Shown piece by piece: positions 6,585 to 15,933 of a stretch of DNA of 64,000 nucleotides. The position numbers and the translations under genes were made by a program. This stretch comes from CAVUAT01 sp963848045 (GTDB lineage: Bacteria; Actinomycetota; Thermoleophilia; Solirubrobacterales; 70-9). The stretch spans positions 310,001 to 374,000 of the forward strand of contig CAWKCC010000001.1 in assembly GCA_963848045.1 (NCBI GenBank). The letters are read 5' to 3'. The notes beneath the pieces are model-generated. The model was not told the DNA's origin. It ran no database searches and worked only from the letters and a program-made list of their open reading frames with translations. The stretch's first letter is position 1, and every line of letters begins with the position of its first letter.

Positions 6585-7694
6585 TTGTCAACTCGGACCA
6601 CCACCTGCTTCGCGCCGAAAGCGCCAATCTCGGGCCCGCGAACCGCTTCCACTCCCGAGCCGCGCGGTGATCTGCGCGCGGGTCCGGCCGGAGAGCCGAT
6701 CGTCGTGGCGTGCGCCGCGGACGAGCGCTACATCATGCCGCTCGCTGCCATGTTGTCCTCGCTGGTCGTTCGTCTCGATTCGCGCCGCGCGCTCTGCGTC
6801 CACATCGTCGATGGAGGCATCGCAGCCGCGGATCGCGCGCGGCTCTCCGACTCGCTGAGGCGCCCCAACGTTCGGATCCACTGGATCCCTGCCCGGTCGT
6901 CCTTTCGTCCGGGCCTCCCGGTCTGGGGACGTCTGCAACCCGGGGTGTACGAGCGGCTGGCGATACCCGACTACCTTCCGGACTCAGTGCGCAAGGCCAT
7001 CTGGCTGGACTGCGACTTGGTGATTGAGGAGGATCTGGCCCGTCTCTGGGACATGGAGATCGGCGACCGCTGGGCGCTGGCCGCCCAGGACATGATTGTT
7101 CCGTACGTCTCGTCGTCCATGGGAGTCGCGCGCCACGCGGAACTCGGGCTCTCGGCGTCCACCAAGTACTTCAACGCGGGGGTCATGGTCATGAATCTCG
7201 CTCTGTGGCGCGAACACGACGTCGCGGAGCGCGTGATGGCATATCTGGAGAGCTTCCGAGACGAAATCGTCTTCCTGGAACAGGAGGGCCTGAACGTGGT
7301 GCTCGCGGGCAAGTGGGGAGAACTCGACCCCCGCTGGAACCAGAACGCGAGCGTCAGCGGGCGTTCCTTCTACAAGCCCCGCCACCTGGATGGGGCGAGC
7401 TACCGCAGGGTCGTGGACGATCCCTGGATCGTCCACTTCAGCGGGAACCTGAAACCCTGGAGCGTCTATGGCGATCCCCGGTCCAGAGCGCTCTACTTCC
7501 AGAACCTGGACAGGACGCCGTGGGCAGGCCATCGCCCCAGAAGAACGGTGGCCGGCCTTCTCCTCGGGATGTACGAATCCTCCCGGTTGAGAGATCTCCT
7601 GTATCCCCTCGAAAAGCGGGGCCTGCAGCTCGTGCGGCGAGCGTCGCTGAGACGCTCGGGTAGCAGGATGACGCAGCCGGCGCGCCATCTCTGA
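6585..7694 (+). CDS. Glycosyltransferase family 8 protein
   Basis: 369 aa from TTG 6585, with AAGGAG about 10 bases upstream; a GTG start near residue 40 is possible since the first 35 residues look unstructured. GT8 hallmarks: VVACAADERYIMPLAAML at the start of the Rossmann fold, WLDCDLVIEEDL holding the DxD metal site, YFNAGVMVMNL, WNQNAS and the C-terminal WIVHFSGNLKPW (His for UDP-sugar). GT8 enzymes are retaining alpha-galactosyl/glucosyltransferases, many of them for LPS or glycogenin-like substrates. It heads a five-gene plus-strand run through the sulfotransferase. Confidence 0.88.
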   Translation: MSTRTTTCFAPKAPISGPRTASTPEPRGDLRAGPAGEPIVVACAADERYIMPLAAMLSSLVVRLDSRRALCVHIVDGGIAAADRARLSDSLRRPNVRIHWIPARSSFRPGLPVWGRLQPGVYERLAIPDYLPDSVRKAIWLDCDLVIEEDLARLWDMEIGDRWALAAQDMIVPYVSSSMGVARHAELGLSASTKYFNAGVMVMNLALWREHDVAERVMAYLESFRDEIVFLEQEGLNVVLAGKWGELDPRWNQNASVSGRSFYKPRHLDGASYRRVVDDPWIVHFSGNLKPWSVYGDPRSRALYFQNLDRTPWAGHRPRRTVAGLLLGMYESSRLRDLLYPLEKRGLQLVRRASLRRSGSRMTQPARHL

Positions 7695-7720
7695 TGAGGC
7701 TCTCGTCGGGGTGTTGACGC

Positions 7721-8701
7721 ATGGAACGTGACGGGTCGATCCGTTCGCCGCGGCGCTCGGCGCAGATGTCGGTGGTGCTTGTCACCGACGGCTACGAGAC
7801 GATTCGGCCCGTGATCGATTGTCTCCACGCCCAAACCGTCAGGGACGAGCTCGAGGTCGTGCTCGTTGGCCTCCAGGGGGAGGGGCTCCACCGCGCCGGC
7901 GCGGACCTCGACGGATTTGCCGCAGTCCAGGTGGTCGAGGTCGGCTCCCCCCTGGCCCTTGGGGACGCTCGCGCCGCTGGTGTCGGCGCCGCCTCCGCCC
8001 CCCTCGTCTTCATCGGCGAGACGCACTCCTTTCCTCACGCGGGGATGGCCGAGACGCTGATTCGGGCGCACTCCGGACCCTGGGCCACCGTGGTCCCGGG
8101 GTTCGTCAACGCCAATCCCGATGGGGCCCCGAGTTGGGCCGCGTTCCTCTTGGACTACGGCGGCTGGGTCCCAGGCGTGGCCGCCGGCGAGATCGATCAT
8201 GCCCCGATCTACAACGCGTCGTATCGGCGCTCGGTGCTCCTCGAATTCGGGGATCGGCTCGGAAGCGCCTTGCGGATCGGTGACGAGATGTCGAAAGGCC
8301 TGGGCGCGCGCGGCCACCGAACCTACTTCGAGCCGGCTGCCAGGATCGATCACCTCAATCTCTCGGCCCCCGCGGCCTCGCTCCGCGAGCGGTACCTGGC
8401 CGGACTGCTGATCGCTGCCGAGCGCACCCGGCGCTGGTCGTGGCGACAGCGACTCCTGTATCTGTGCGGGGCGCCGCTCCTGCCCGCCGTCTATCTCTCG
8501 CGCGTTCGCGCAGGCGTGCGCGCGCAGCGACGGGATGCGCCCCTGCCGGTCGGCACCGTTCCCATGCTGCTCGTGAGCTCTTTCGTCAAGGCAGCCGGCG
8601 AGATGATCGGCTACGCGCGCGGCGCGGGGCCCGCCGCCGAGCCGCGCATGATGGAGTACGAGCTGAACAAGGTCGGGTACGTCTCATCCCGCACACCATG
8701 A
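7721..8701 (+). CDS. Glycosyltransferase family 2-like protein
   Basis: 326 aa. The N-terminal strand MSVVLVTDGYETIRPVID and the repeated alpha/beta pattern are those of a GT-A fold of family 2. The place where DxD is expected reads PLVFIGETHSFP, so the metal site is degenerate or atypical. The C-terminal part has a short hydrophobic stretch (LLYLCGAPLLPAVYLSRV) that could touch the membrane. The stop overlaps the next start (ATGA at 8698-8701), implying translational coupling with the oxidoreductase. Activity is uncertain. Confidence 0.7.
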   Translation: MERDGSIRSPRRSAQMSVVLVTDGYETIRPVIDCLHAQTVRDELEVVLVGLQGEGLHRAGADLDGFAAVQVVEVGSPLALGDARAAGVGAASAPLVFIGETHSFPHAGMAETLIRAHSGPWATVVPGFVNANPDGAPSWAAFLLDYGGWVPGVAAGEIDHAPIYNASYRRSVLLEFGDRLGSALRIGDEMSKGLGARGHRTYFEPAARIDHLNLSAPAASLRERYLAGLLIAAERTRRWSWRQRLLYLCGAPLLPAVYLSRVRAGVRAQRRDAPLPVGTVPMLLVSSFVKAAGEMIGYARGAGPAAEPRMMEYELNKVGYVSSRTP

Positions 8702-9753
8702 ATGCAGCGCCCGGCGCCAAGCTCCGGATCGGCCTGGTCGGCTGCGGCGCGATCGCGAGCTACGCGCACCTCCGCGTGCTCGGCCACCTGCCGGCTGCCG
8801 CCCTGGTGGCCGCAGCCGACCCGGAACCGAACGCCCGAGCGCGAGCGCGGCGACTGGCGGGGGTGCCGGTGCATGATCGGGCCGAGGACCTGCTGAGCCG
8901 TGAGGATGTCGACGCCGTCGTCATCTGCGCTCCCACTCCCGCGCACTCCGAACTTGCCCTCATGGCCACCGCGGCTGGCAAGCACTTCTACCTCGAGAAG
9001 CCGATCGCCACGAACGTGGAGGCCGCAAGGCGCGTGGTGGAAGCGGCGGCCCAGGCGGAGCTCGCGACCGCGATCGGCTTCAACCGCCGGTTGCACCCCC
9101 TCTATCAGCAGGCTCGCGAGATCCTCCGCGCGGGGCGGATCGGGCGGGTTCGCGCGGTCGCGATGGCGTTCTGCGAGCCGAGACCCCCGGACGCCATGCC
9201 GACCTGGATGCGGCGCAGAGCGACGGGCGGTGGAGTGCTGCTCGATCTCGCTTCGCACCACATCGACTCGCTGCGGTGGTTTCTGGACGACGAGCTCGGC
9301 GAGGTCGCGGCCTCGCTCTCCACGGAGCTAAGCGAGCACGATACGGCTCGGCTTTGGCTCTCGACGCGTGGCGGCGTGGAGGGCCAGGGCTTCTTCTCCT
9401 TCAGGGCCGGGTATGCCGACTACCTGGAGTTCCTCGGCGACCGGGGGACACTGCGGGTCGATCGCTTCCAGCCGACCCTCGAGCTGAAGGTCGGCCGGAC
9501 CCACAGGTACGGCATCGCCCGCTCCCGGATCCGGCCCAGCGCGGCCATCACAATCTGGCGTCTGCAGCGCCCCTTCCGGCGGGTGAGGGAGGTTTCGTTC
9601 CGCCGCTCCCTGGCGCGCTTCGTGGAGCTGGTCCAGGGTCGCCCGCGGCAACTGGCCTCGCTGGAGGACGGGCTGCGAAGCCTCGAGGGGGTGGTGGAAG
9701 CCGAAGCATCGGCGCACGCCGCTCGTGAGTTGCCCACCCGCCCAACCGCCTAG
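8698..9753 (+). CDS. Gfo/Idh/MocA family oxidoreductase
   Basis: 351 aa. The Rossmann glycine motif GLVGCGAIAS sits at the N-terminus; VVICAPTPAHSELAL and YLEKPIATN (the EKP motif with catalytic-region Lys) follow, then the C-terminal beta-sheet domain with GGGVLLDLASHHIDSLRW. These are NAD(P)-dependent dehydrogenases acting on sugars, often nucleotide-activated sugars or inositols. Between glycosyltransferases, the natural reading is synthesis of an unusual sugar for the cluster product. The start overlaps the upstream stop. Confidence 0.9.
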   Translation: MNAAPGAKLRIGLVGCGAIASYAHLRVLGHLPAAALVAAADPEPNARARARRLAGVPVHDRAEDLLSREDVDAVVICAPTPAHSELALMATAAGKHFYLEKPIATNVEAARRVVEAAAQAELATAIGFNRRLHPLYQQAREILRAGRIGRVRAVAMAFCEPRPPDAMPTWMRRRATGGGVLLDLASHHIDSLRWFLDDELGEVAASLSTELSEHDTARLWLSTRGGVEGQGFFSFRAGYADYLEFLGDRGTLRVDRFQPTLELKVGRTHRYGIARSRIRPSAAITIWRLQRPFRRVREVSFRRSLARFVELVQGRPRQLASLEDGLRSLEGVVEAEASAHAARELPTRPTA

Positions 9754-9763
9754 GCCGGCCTCG

Positions 9764-10972
9764 ATGCGCATCCTGCTGATCACCGACTGGATGCCCTTGC
9801 GGGGCGGTGTCGAGGCGTACGTCACCTGCGTGCGGGAGCAGCTCCGCGCCGAGGGCCACGAGACGCGGCTGCTGACGAGCAGCGCCGGCGCAGCGACGGA
9901 GGCAGCTCCCGACTATCTGGCCTACGGCACGGAGCGACCCGGCGGGCAGGTGTTCCTGCAGGTCGTCAACCCGTCCGCCGTGGCGCGGATCAGGAGCGCA
10001 TTGCGCGAGTTTCGCCCTGATGTTGTCCAGGTGCACATGTTCGCGATGCACCTTTCGCCGGCGATCTTCGGGCCGCTGCGCTCCGTTCCCACGGTGCTCT
10101 ACGTCCAGGACTACAAACCCGTCTGCCCCACGAGCTGGAAGCTTCTACCGGATGGCTCCCTCTGCAGCGAGCCGGCGGGCTTGGTCTGCTGGCGAAACGG
10201 CTGCACCAGCTTCCCGCACTGGCTTCGTGACCGGCCGCGCTACGCGTTGCTTCGCGGCGGCCTCCGGCAGGTCGACAGTGTGCTCGCCTGCAGCCGATCC
10301 GTCCAGCGTGAGCTTGCGGTCAAGGGGATCGCATCCGACGTCCTCTACCTGCCAGTCCCTGCGCCCGGACCCGGCTACCGGCGCATGCCCGCCGCAGAGC
10401 CCGTCTTCGCCTATTGCGGGCGGCTGAGCGAGGAGAAGGGGCTGGCGCTCTTGCTCCGCGCCTTCGCCCGGCTGCGACAAAGCGCACCGACCGCTCGGCT
10501 TCGGCTGGTCGGCACGGGACCGCAGCGCGCCGGCCTCGAGCGGCTGGTCGGCGAGCTCGGGCTCGTCGAAGCGGTGCGGTTCCGGGGCTGGCTTCCCGGC
10601 GAGAGAGTGGAGCGCGAGCTGGTGGATGCCTGGGCGCTGGTGGCGCCGTCTCTGCATGCCGAGCCGCTCGGGCTGGTGGCGATCGAGGCCCTTGTCCGCG
10701 GCGTACCCGTGATCGCGAGCGCCACCGGCGGGTTCGCCGAGACCGTCCAGGACGGAGTCAGCGGGCTGCTGTTCGCGAACGGAGACGAGGGAGCGCTCGT
10801 GCGCAGCCTGGAAGCCGTAGCCCTGCGGCGGGTGTTTCCCACGCAGCGGGTCCCCGCCGAGGTCGTCCGCCGCGTCTCGGCCGAGCACAGTCCGCAGCGA
10901 CACGCCCGCCACCTCCGGCGGGTCTACGCCGAGGTCGGCGCCGGCTACCCGGGCGCAGAGGTCGCCTCATGA
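9764..10972 (+). CDS. Glycosyltransferase family 4 protein
   Basis: 402 aa from ATG 9764 (MRILLITDWMPLRGGVEAYV), 10 bases after the oxidoreductase stop. A GTG at 9725 would add 13 residues and overlap. GT4 features: N-terminal GGVEAYV loop, PDVVQVHMFAMHL, VFAYCGRLSEEKGL at the domain junction, and HAEPLGLVAIEAL holding the EX7E motif that contacts the sugar donor. A Cys cluster (CPTSWKLL...LCSEPAGLVCWRNGC) in the N-terminal half is the kind seen in some family 4 members and may bind a metal. Acceptor unknown. Confidence 0.9.
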   Translation: MRILLITDWMPLRGGVEAYVTCVREQLRAEGHETRLLTSSAGAATEAAPDYLAYGTERPGGQVFLQVVNPSAVARIRSALREFRPDVVQVHMFAMHLSPAIFGPLRSVPTVLYVQDYKPVCPTSWKLLPDGSLCSEPAGLVCWRNGCTSFPHWLRDRPRYALLRGGLRQVDSVLACSRSVQRELAVKGIASDVLYLPVPAPGPGYRRMPAAEPVFAYCGRLSEEKGLALLLRAFARLRQSAPTARLRLVGTGPQRAGLERLVGELGLVEAVRFRGWLPGERVERELVDAWALVAPSLHAEPLGLVAIEALVRGVPVIASATGGFAETVQDGVSGLLFANGDEGALVRSLEAVALRRVFPTQRVPAEVVRRVSAEHSPQRHARHLRRVYAEVGAGYPGAEVAS

Positions 10973-11030
10973 GCTCCAGCGTCGATCGGGGCGCGTGGAG
11001 CGGATCTGCCCTTCCCGTCGGGGCGGCCCG

Positions 11031-11912
11031 GTGACCGGGGTCTCGGTGACCAGCGAAGTGTGGCCCAACCTCTTCGTCGTGGGAGCGGCGAAGGCGGGAA
11101 CCACGTCGCTCTGGCGCTACCTCGATGAGCATCCCGAGATCTGGATGGCGCCGGTCAAGGAGCCCAACTTCTTCTCCGGGGTTCGGCATCCCCTCAACCC
11201 GGACGTGGTCGACGAGGCCTCCTACCTGCGGCTCTTCGCACCCGGTGCGCGCAGCAAGCTGCGAGGCGAGGCCAGCACCTCCTACCTCTGGCACGAAGGC
11301 GTTCCGGCCGCGATCAAGCGCGTCAGCCCTGAGGCTCGGATCCTGATCAGCCTGCGGGACCCCGTCGAGCGCGCCCACTCCGCCTACTGGCACGCCGTAC
11401 GCCACGGGAAGGAGGGCCGCCCCTTCATGGAGGCCGTGCAAGCGGAGCTTGAGGAGCCACGGCGGCGCTACGTGGTCTCCGGGTTCTACGCATCCGCCGT
11501 GAGCCGCTACCTCGCTGCGTTTCCGGGATCCGTCCACGTTCTCTTTCTCGAAGACCTCGCATTGGATCCGCGCCGCGAGATGCGCGGCGTCTTCGATTCC
11601 CTCGACGTCGACACCGCTCTTGCGGATCGTCTGGACGCCGCGGTGCACAACACCTTCGCGCTCCCGCGCAGCCGGCTGGCCGCGACCGTGCACAACTCGC
11701 CGCGGGTCCGGGCGGCCGCCCGGCTCGTCGCTCCGCTCCGGTTGCGCCTGCGGGTCCAGGAGATGCTGTTGAGGCGCCCCCGGAAGGGCGCCATGGAACC
11801 GGAAGCGGAGGCGCTGTTGACGGAGATCTTCGCTGCGGATGTCGAACGGCTGCGGATGGTGCTCGGCGCGAATCTTCCATGGCCGCGCTTTCGTCGAACC
11901 GAGGACCGATGA
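11031..11912 (+). CDS. Sulfotransferase family protein
   Basis: About 293 aa from GTG 11031 (GTG at 10995 and 11046 also possible). The 5'-phosphosulfate loop KAGTTSLWRYL and the 3'-phosphate site SLRDPVERAHSAYWH are intact, so PAPS binding is well supported. KEPNFF and SGFYASAVSRYLAAF are also characteristic of heparan/Stf0-like sulfotransferases of bacteria. It ends the plus-strand glycan gene run. The cluster product is therefore probably a sulfated glycan, glycolipid or glycopeptide. Confidence 0.9.
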   Translation: MTGVSVTSEVWPNLFVVGAAKAGTTSLWRYLDEHPEIWMAPVKEPNFFSGVRHPLNPDVVDEASYLRLFAPGARSKLRGEASTSYLWHEGVPAAIKRVSPEARILISLRDPVERAHSAYWHAVRHGKEGRPFMEAVQAELEEPRRRYVVSGFYASAVSRYLAAFPGSVHVLFLEDLALDPRREMRGVFDSLDVDTALADRLDAAVHNTFALPRSRLAATVHNSPRVRAAARLVAPLRLRLRVQEMLLRRPRKGAMEPEAEALLTEIFAADVERLRMVLGANLPWPRFRRTEDR

Positions 11913-11973
11913 CGACCTGATTCGGGCGCCGTCGCGCCCCGGACGGCCTCCCCGTGAGAGCTGGCCGGCCGAG

Positions 11974-13344
11974 CTACTTCAGAACGCGGATCAGCTTCTT
12001 GTTGACGAACTCCTCGATGCCGTAGCGGCCGAGCTCCCTGCCGAAGCCGGATCGCTTCACCCCGCCGAAGGGCAGCTCGGCACCGTCGGCGCCGACCCCG
12101 TTGACGAAGACCATCCCCGTGTCGAGGCTGTCGGCCACCCGGAGCGCCTGCTCCGGATCGTCGGAGAAGACGTATGAACCGAGCCCGAACGGGGTGTCGT
12201 TGGCCAGCTCGATCGCCTCCTCCTCGGAGCCGACCCGGTAGACGCTCGCGACCGGCCCGAAGAACTCCTCGCGGTAGGCGTCGTTGTCCGCGGTGATCCC
12301 GACCAGCACCGTGCTCGGGAAGTAGTTGTCCCTTCGCTCCCCCCCGGCGACGATCTCAGCGCCCTGGGCGACGGCCCGATCGAGCTGGTCCTGGAGGCGC
12401 TCCGCGGCGGTCGCCGAGGAGAGCGGTCCGATCTCGGTGTCCTCGGCGGTCGGGTCGCCGGGTTCGGCGGCCTTCATCCCGTCCGTGAACTTCTCGAGGA
12501 AATCGTCGTAGAGCTCATCGGTGACGATGAATCGCTTGGCGGCGTTGCAGGACTGGCCGGTGTTGTCCAGGCGGGCGCCGACCGCGGCCTCTACGGCTTC
12601 GTCGAGGTTCTCGGCCCCCAGGAGGATGAACGGATCGGAGCCGCCGAGCTCGAGCACGACCTTCTTCAGGTTGCGGCCGGCGATCTCGGCGACCGCGGCT
12701 CCGGCGCGCTCGGAGCCGGTCAGCGAGACGCCTCGGACCCTCGGGTCGGCGATCATCTCGGCGATCTGGTCGTTCGAGGCGAGGATCGTCTGGTAGGCAC
12801 CGTCGGGGAAGCCGGCGTCCCGGAACATCGACTGCATCGCCTCCGCCGATTCGGGGCACTGGGGCGCCGGCTTGAGCAGGATCGTGTTGCCCACGATCAG
12901 ATTCGGGCCTGCGAATCGGGCCACCTGGTAATAGGGGAAGTTCCAGGGCATGATTCCCAGCAGCGGGCCGATCGAGGTCCGCCGGATCACGGCGGTGCCC
13001 TCGCCGGCCAGCAGCGAGATCGGCTCGTCCTTGAGGAAGCCCTCCGCGTTGTCGGCGTAGTAGCCGTAGATGTCGACGCAGAAGTCGACCTCGCCGAGGG
13101 CCTGCTCCATCGGCTTGCCCATCTCTTGCACGGCGATCTCCGCCAGCGCCTCCCTGCGCTCGGAGTGAAGCTCGGCCACCCGCTTGATCAGGGAGGCCCG
13201 CTCGGAGACCGACGTCGTCTGGGACCAACTGCCGTGGGCGTCCTCCGCCGCCGCGATCGCCGCGGAGAGCTCCTCGTCGGAGGCTTGCGGATACTCCTTG
13301 ACCGTATCGCCGGTTGCCGGGTTGACGACTGCGTAGTTGCTCAT
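11974..13344 (-). CDS. NAD(P)-dependent aldehyde dehydrogenase (succinate-semialdehyde dehydrogenase-like)
   Basis: 456 aa from ATG 13344 with AGGAGGAG upstream. It has the complete ALDH fold: PWNFPYYQVARFAGP, LKPAPQCPESA, the general base in ELGGSDPFIL, the nucleophile in NTGQSCNAAKRF, EEFFGPVASVY, and PFGGVKRSGFGRELG at the C-terminus. The closest described group is the NADP-dependent succinate-semialdehyde dehydrogenase type (GabD/Sad), which is shorter than classic GabD. The enzyme oxidises an aldehyde to an acid in the cytoplasm. No other GABA gene is nearby, so the substrate is a guess. Confidence 0.9.
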   Translation of the reverse strand: MSNYAVVNPATGDTVKEYPQASDEELSAAIAAAEDAHGSWSQTTSVSERASLIKRVAELHSERREALAEIAVQEMGKPMEQALGEVDFCVDIYGYYADNAEGFLKDEPISLLAGEGTAVIRRTSIGPLLGIMPWNFPYYQVARFAGPNLIVGNTILLKPAPQCPESAEAMQSMFRDAGFPDGAYQTILASNDQIAEMIADPRVRGVSLTGSERAGAAVAEIAGRNLKKVVLELGGSDPFILLGAENLDEAVEAAVGARLDNTGQSCNAAKRFIVTDELYDDFLEKFTDGMKAAEPGDPTAEDTEIGPLSSATAAERLQDQLDRAVAQGAEIVAGGERRDNYFPSTVLVGITADNDAYREEFFGPVASVYRVGSEEEAIELANDTPFGLGSYVFSDDPEQALRVADSLDTGMVFVNGVGADGAELPFGGVKRSGFGRELGRYGIEEFVNKKLIRVLK

Positions 13345-13439
13345 CTCGCTCCACTCCTCCTGATGCGGGTCGCATCGGGTCCGCGCTGATTGCCAGGTCC
13401 CTTCCCCAGAGGCTACCCGCTGTTGGGTCGAGGAGCCCG

Positions 13440-14780
13440 CTAGGCGGCGACCGGCCTTTGCGAGCGCTCGCCAAGCGTGACGCGAGCTCCCAGGTCAGGG
13501 CGCACGGTGATGCCCCGCCGCCGGGCGACCTCCACACCGCCACCGGCGGGGCGCACTGCGTAGCCCGTGAGCAGGGTGCGGAGCACCACCTTCATCTCCA
13601 GCATGGCGAAGCCGGCGCCGAGGCAGCGCCGCCGGCCGCCGCCGAACGGGATCCAGGTGTAGGTGCCGGGGGGCTCGTCGAGGAAGCGCTCGGGGCGGAA
13701 GGAGTAGGGGTCGGGGTAGATGTCCGGATCGTGGTGGATCAGGTAGGCGTTGGCCACCAGGCTGCACCCCGGTGGATAGCTCCAGCCGCCGATCTCGACC
13801 GGCTTCACCACCAGCCGGGGCGCCACGTTCGGAAGAACGGGTCGGGCCCGCAGCGTCTCCTGGATCGTTGCGGTCACGTAGGCGTCCTCACCGGCGTCGA
13901 GCGTCTCGACCAGCCGATCGAGAACCTGCCGTTCACCTACGAGCCGCGCGAAGGCCCAGGCGAGTGCGGAGGCGGTGGTCTCGTGACCGGCGACGAGCAG
14001 CGTGAGCAACTCGTCGCGTATCTCCTGTTCGCTCATCGGCGACCCGTCCTCGTGCCTCGCCTCGAGCAGCATCGCGAGCACATCGTCGCGATCGGCGCCC
14101 TCTTCCCGCCGCTCGGCGATCAGCCTGAAGATGATCTCGTCGACCTCCTGCTGCGTGCGCGCGAAGCGGGCGAAGGGCCCGATGCGTTCGGCCGCGCGCG
14201 CCAGCAGGCTTCCCGGCTTCGGCGGCGTCAGGCTGATCGCGCGGTCGCCGAACAGGAGCATCCCCTGCAGCCGCTCTCGAAGAGCATCGAAGCGAGCGCC
14301 CGGGTCGACGCCGAAGACCGCGCGCAGGATGACCTTCAGCGTCAGGTCCTGCATCCTGGGATGGAGCGCGACCGGGATCTCTCTCGGTAGGGCGGCGACC
14401 TCCGCGGCCGTCACCTCCTCCACAAGCTCAGCCAGGCGCTCCATGCGCTCGCCGTGGAAGGCCGGGAGCATCAGCTTGCGCTGCTCCATGTGAGCCCCTT
14501 CGTCCAGCAGGATCACCGAGTTGCCGCCGACGACCGGCTCCAGCACGCGGGCGCCCTGGCCTGGGTGCAGAACGTCGGGAGGAGAGGTGAAGACCCCCTT
14601 CACGTCGTCGGGATCGCTGAGCATCACGAACGGCGGCGTGAACGGAAGCCTGATGGTGAACCGCCTGCCGTAGCGGGCGCGACAACGCTCCAGGAAGGCA
14701 AGCGGCCTCGTCCAGAAGCCGACCATCTGCACGCTCGCTGGGAACGGGGGGCCGGGCGGTAGCGGGGAACGTGGACCCAT
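13440..14780 (-). CDS. Cytochrome P450
   Basis: 446 aa from ATG 14780 (MGPRSPLPPGPPFP, proline-rich lead). The I-helix LVAGHETTASALAWAF contains the oxygen-activating AGxxT; IQETLRARPVLPNVAPR carries ExxR; FGGGRRRCLGAGFA holds the haem-ligating Cys. The layout resembles bacterial class I P450s of the CYP110/CYP1xx type acting on fatty acids, terpenes or alkanes. No ferredoxin or reductase gene is adjacent. It is divergent from the PEP mutase-family gene. Confidence 0.93.
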   Translation of the reverse strand: MGPRSPLPPGPPFPASVQMVGFWTRPLAFLERCRARYGRRFTIRLPFTPPFVMLSDPDDVKGVFTSPPDVLHPGQGARVLEPVVGGNSVILLDEGAHMEQRKLMLPAFHGERMERLAELVEEVTAAEVAALPREIPVALHPRMQDLTLKVILRAVFGVDPGARFDALRERLQGMLLFGDRAISLTPPKPGSLLARAAERIGPFARFARTQQEVDEIIFRLIAERREEGADRDDVLAMLLEARHEDGSPMSEQEIRDELLTLLVAGHETTASALAWAFARLVGERQVLDRLVETLDAGEDAYVTATIQETLRARPVLPNVAPRLVVKPVEIGGWSYPPGCSLVANAYLIHHDPDIYPDPYSFRPERFLDEPPGTYTWIPFGGGRRRCLGAGFAMLEMKVVLRTLLTGYAVRPAGGGVEVARRRGITVRPDLGARVTLGERSQRPVAA

Positions 14781-14908
14781 CGCATCAGCAGCGTAGGAGA
14801 AGCCCGATCGCCGGCCTTCACGCGGGAGGCGGGAGCCGGCCGCTTCAGGGGATAGGTTCCGTCGATGGATCAGGTGCGGTACGGCCAAGGGGACCGGCGA
14901 GGTGCTGC

Positions 14909-15718
14909 ATGAATGCGCATGACGAGCGGGTCGCGACGTTTCACGGCCTGCACTCCTCCGGTTGCTTCGTGATGCCGAACCCGTGGGACGCGGGGAGCGC
15001 ACGGGCCCTGGAACGGATGGGCTTCAAGGCGCTGGCGACGACGAGCGCCGGTTTCGCATGGACGTTGGGTTGCGAAGACAGCGAAGCCACGCTCGATCAG
15101 GTGCTCCAGCATCTACGTGTCATCGTGGAGGCCGTCCGCGTACCGGTGAACGCGGATTTCGAGGGCGGCTTCGCGGTCGATCCGCAGCAGGTCAACGCGA
15201 ACGTGAGGCTCGCAGCGGCCACGGGGATCGCCGGTCTCTCGATCGAAGACTCGACCGGCGACGAGGGACAGCCGCTTCATGAGTTCGATCTGGCCGTCGA
15301 GCGTGTGCGGGCCGCGCGACGGGGGATCGATGAGAGCGGCACGGGCATCGTTCTCACCGGTCGGTCGGAGGGGTTCGTGTGCGGACGCCCCGACATCGAC
15401 GAGACGGTCCGACGGCTGTGCGCGTACGCTGAGGCAGGCGCTGACTGCCTCTACGCTCCGCGGATCGAGACCGCCGAGCACGTTGCCGCGATCATCGCCG
15501 CGGTGTCACCGAAACCGGTGAACCTGCTGATCAACGCTCCGTTCATGAACGTTTCGGAGGCAGCGGCGCTGGGAGTGCGGCGGATCAGCGTTGGCGGCAC
15601 GCTCGCGCGCACCGCATGGGCTGGATTCCTCCAGGCGGCGCGAGAGATCGCGGACGCGGGCACGTTCTCCCGGTTCGATCGGCTGCCGGACGTCGACGAA
15701 CTGCTCCGCCATCGATAG
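14909..15718 (+). CDS. Isocitrate lyase/phosphoenolpyruvate mutase family protein
   Basis: 269 aa from ATG 14909. The (beta/alpha)8 features are VMPNPWDAGSARALERMGF, ALATTSAGFAW, PVNADFEGGF (metal-binding Asp), GLSIEDSTGDEGQPL, and late LLINAPF and RRISVGGTLAR. It lacks the KKCGH loop of true isocitrate lyase. It most resembles the large oxaloacetate decarboxylase/carboxyphosphonoenolpyruvate-mutase-like group of unknown substrate. It is the last gene before the first tRNA-derived repeat and so marks the outer edge of the integration region. Confidence 0.88.
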   Translation: MNAHDERVATFHGLHSSGCFVMPNPWDAGSARALERMGFKALATTSAGFAWTLGCEDSEATLDQVLQHLRVIVEAVRVPVNADFEGGFAVDPQQVNANVRLAAATGIAGLSIEDSTGDEGQPLHEFDLAVERVRAARRGIDESGTGIVLTGRSEGFVCGRPDIDETVRRLCAYAEAGADCLYAPRIETAEHVAAIIAAVSPKPVNLLINAPFMNVSEAAALGVRRISVGGTLARTAWAGFLQAAREIADAGTFSRFDRLPDVDELLRHR

Positions 15719-15784
15719 CGCTGATCCCGCTCCTACTTCGCACGGAGGCTGTTGCGTGAAGCCTCCTCCCGCCCCTTCCCGAAG

Positions 15785-15826
15785 CGCGCCCGACTGGACT
15801 CGAACCGGTGATCTTCGGTTTCGCAG
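15785..15826 (-). repeat. tRNA-Arg 3'-end fragment A (att-like scar)
   Basis: Forty-two bases match the 3' part of the tRNA-Arg gene at 22471-22544 (acceptor strand, T arm, variable loop, anticodon stem to anticodon) with 3 mismatches. Two of the changes spoil pairing in the T arm or alter the anticodon. No 5' half is present, so this is not a working tRNA. Truncation at the anticodon loop is where many tyrosine integrases cross over. Confidence 0.8.
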
Positions 15827-15933
15827 CGAGGCAGGTCGATCGAGTGGGCCGTTGCCACCCTCGCAGTCAGATGGTGAGGCCGATGGTCATGTTCGCGCGG
15901 GTCGCACTACCGTCGATCAGACCTCGACATGGA

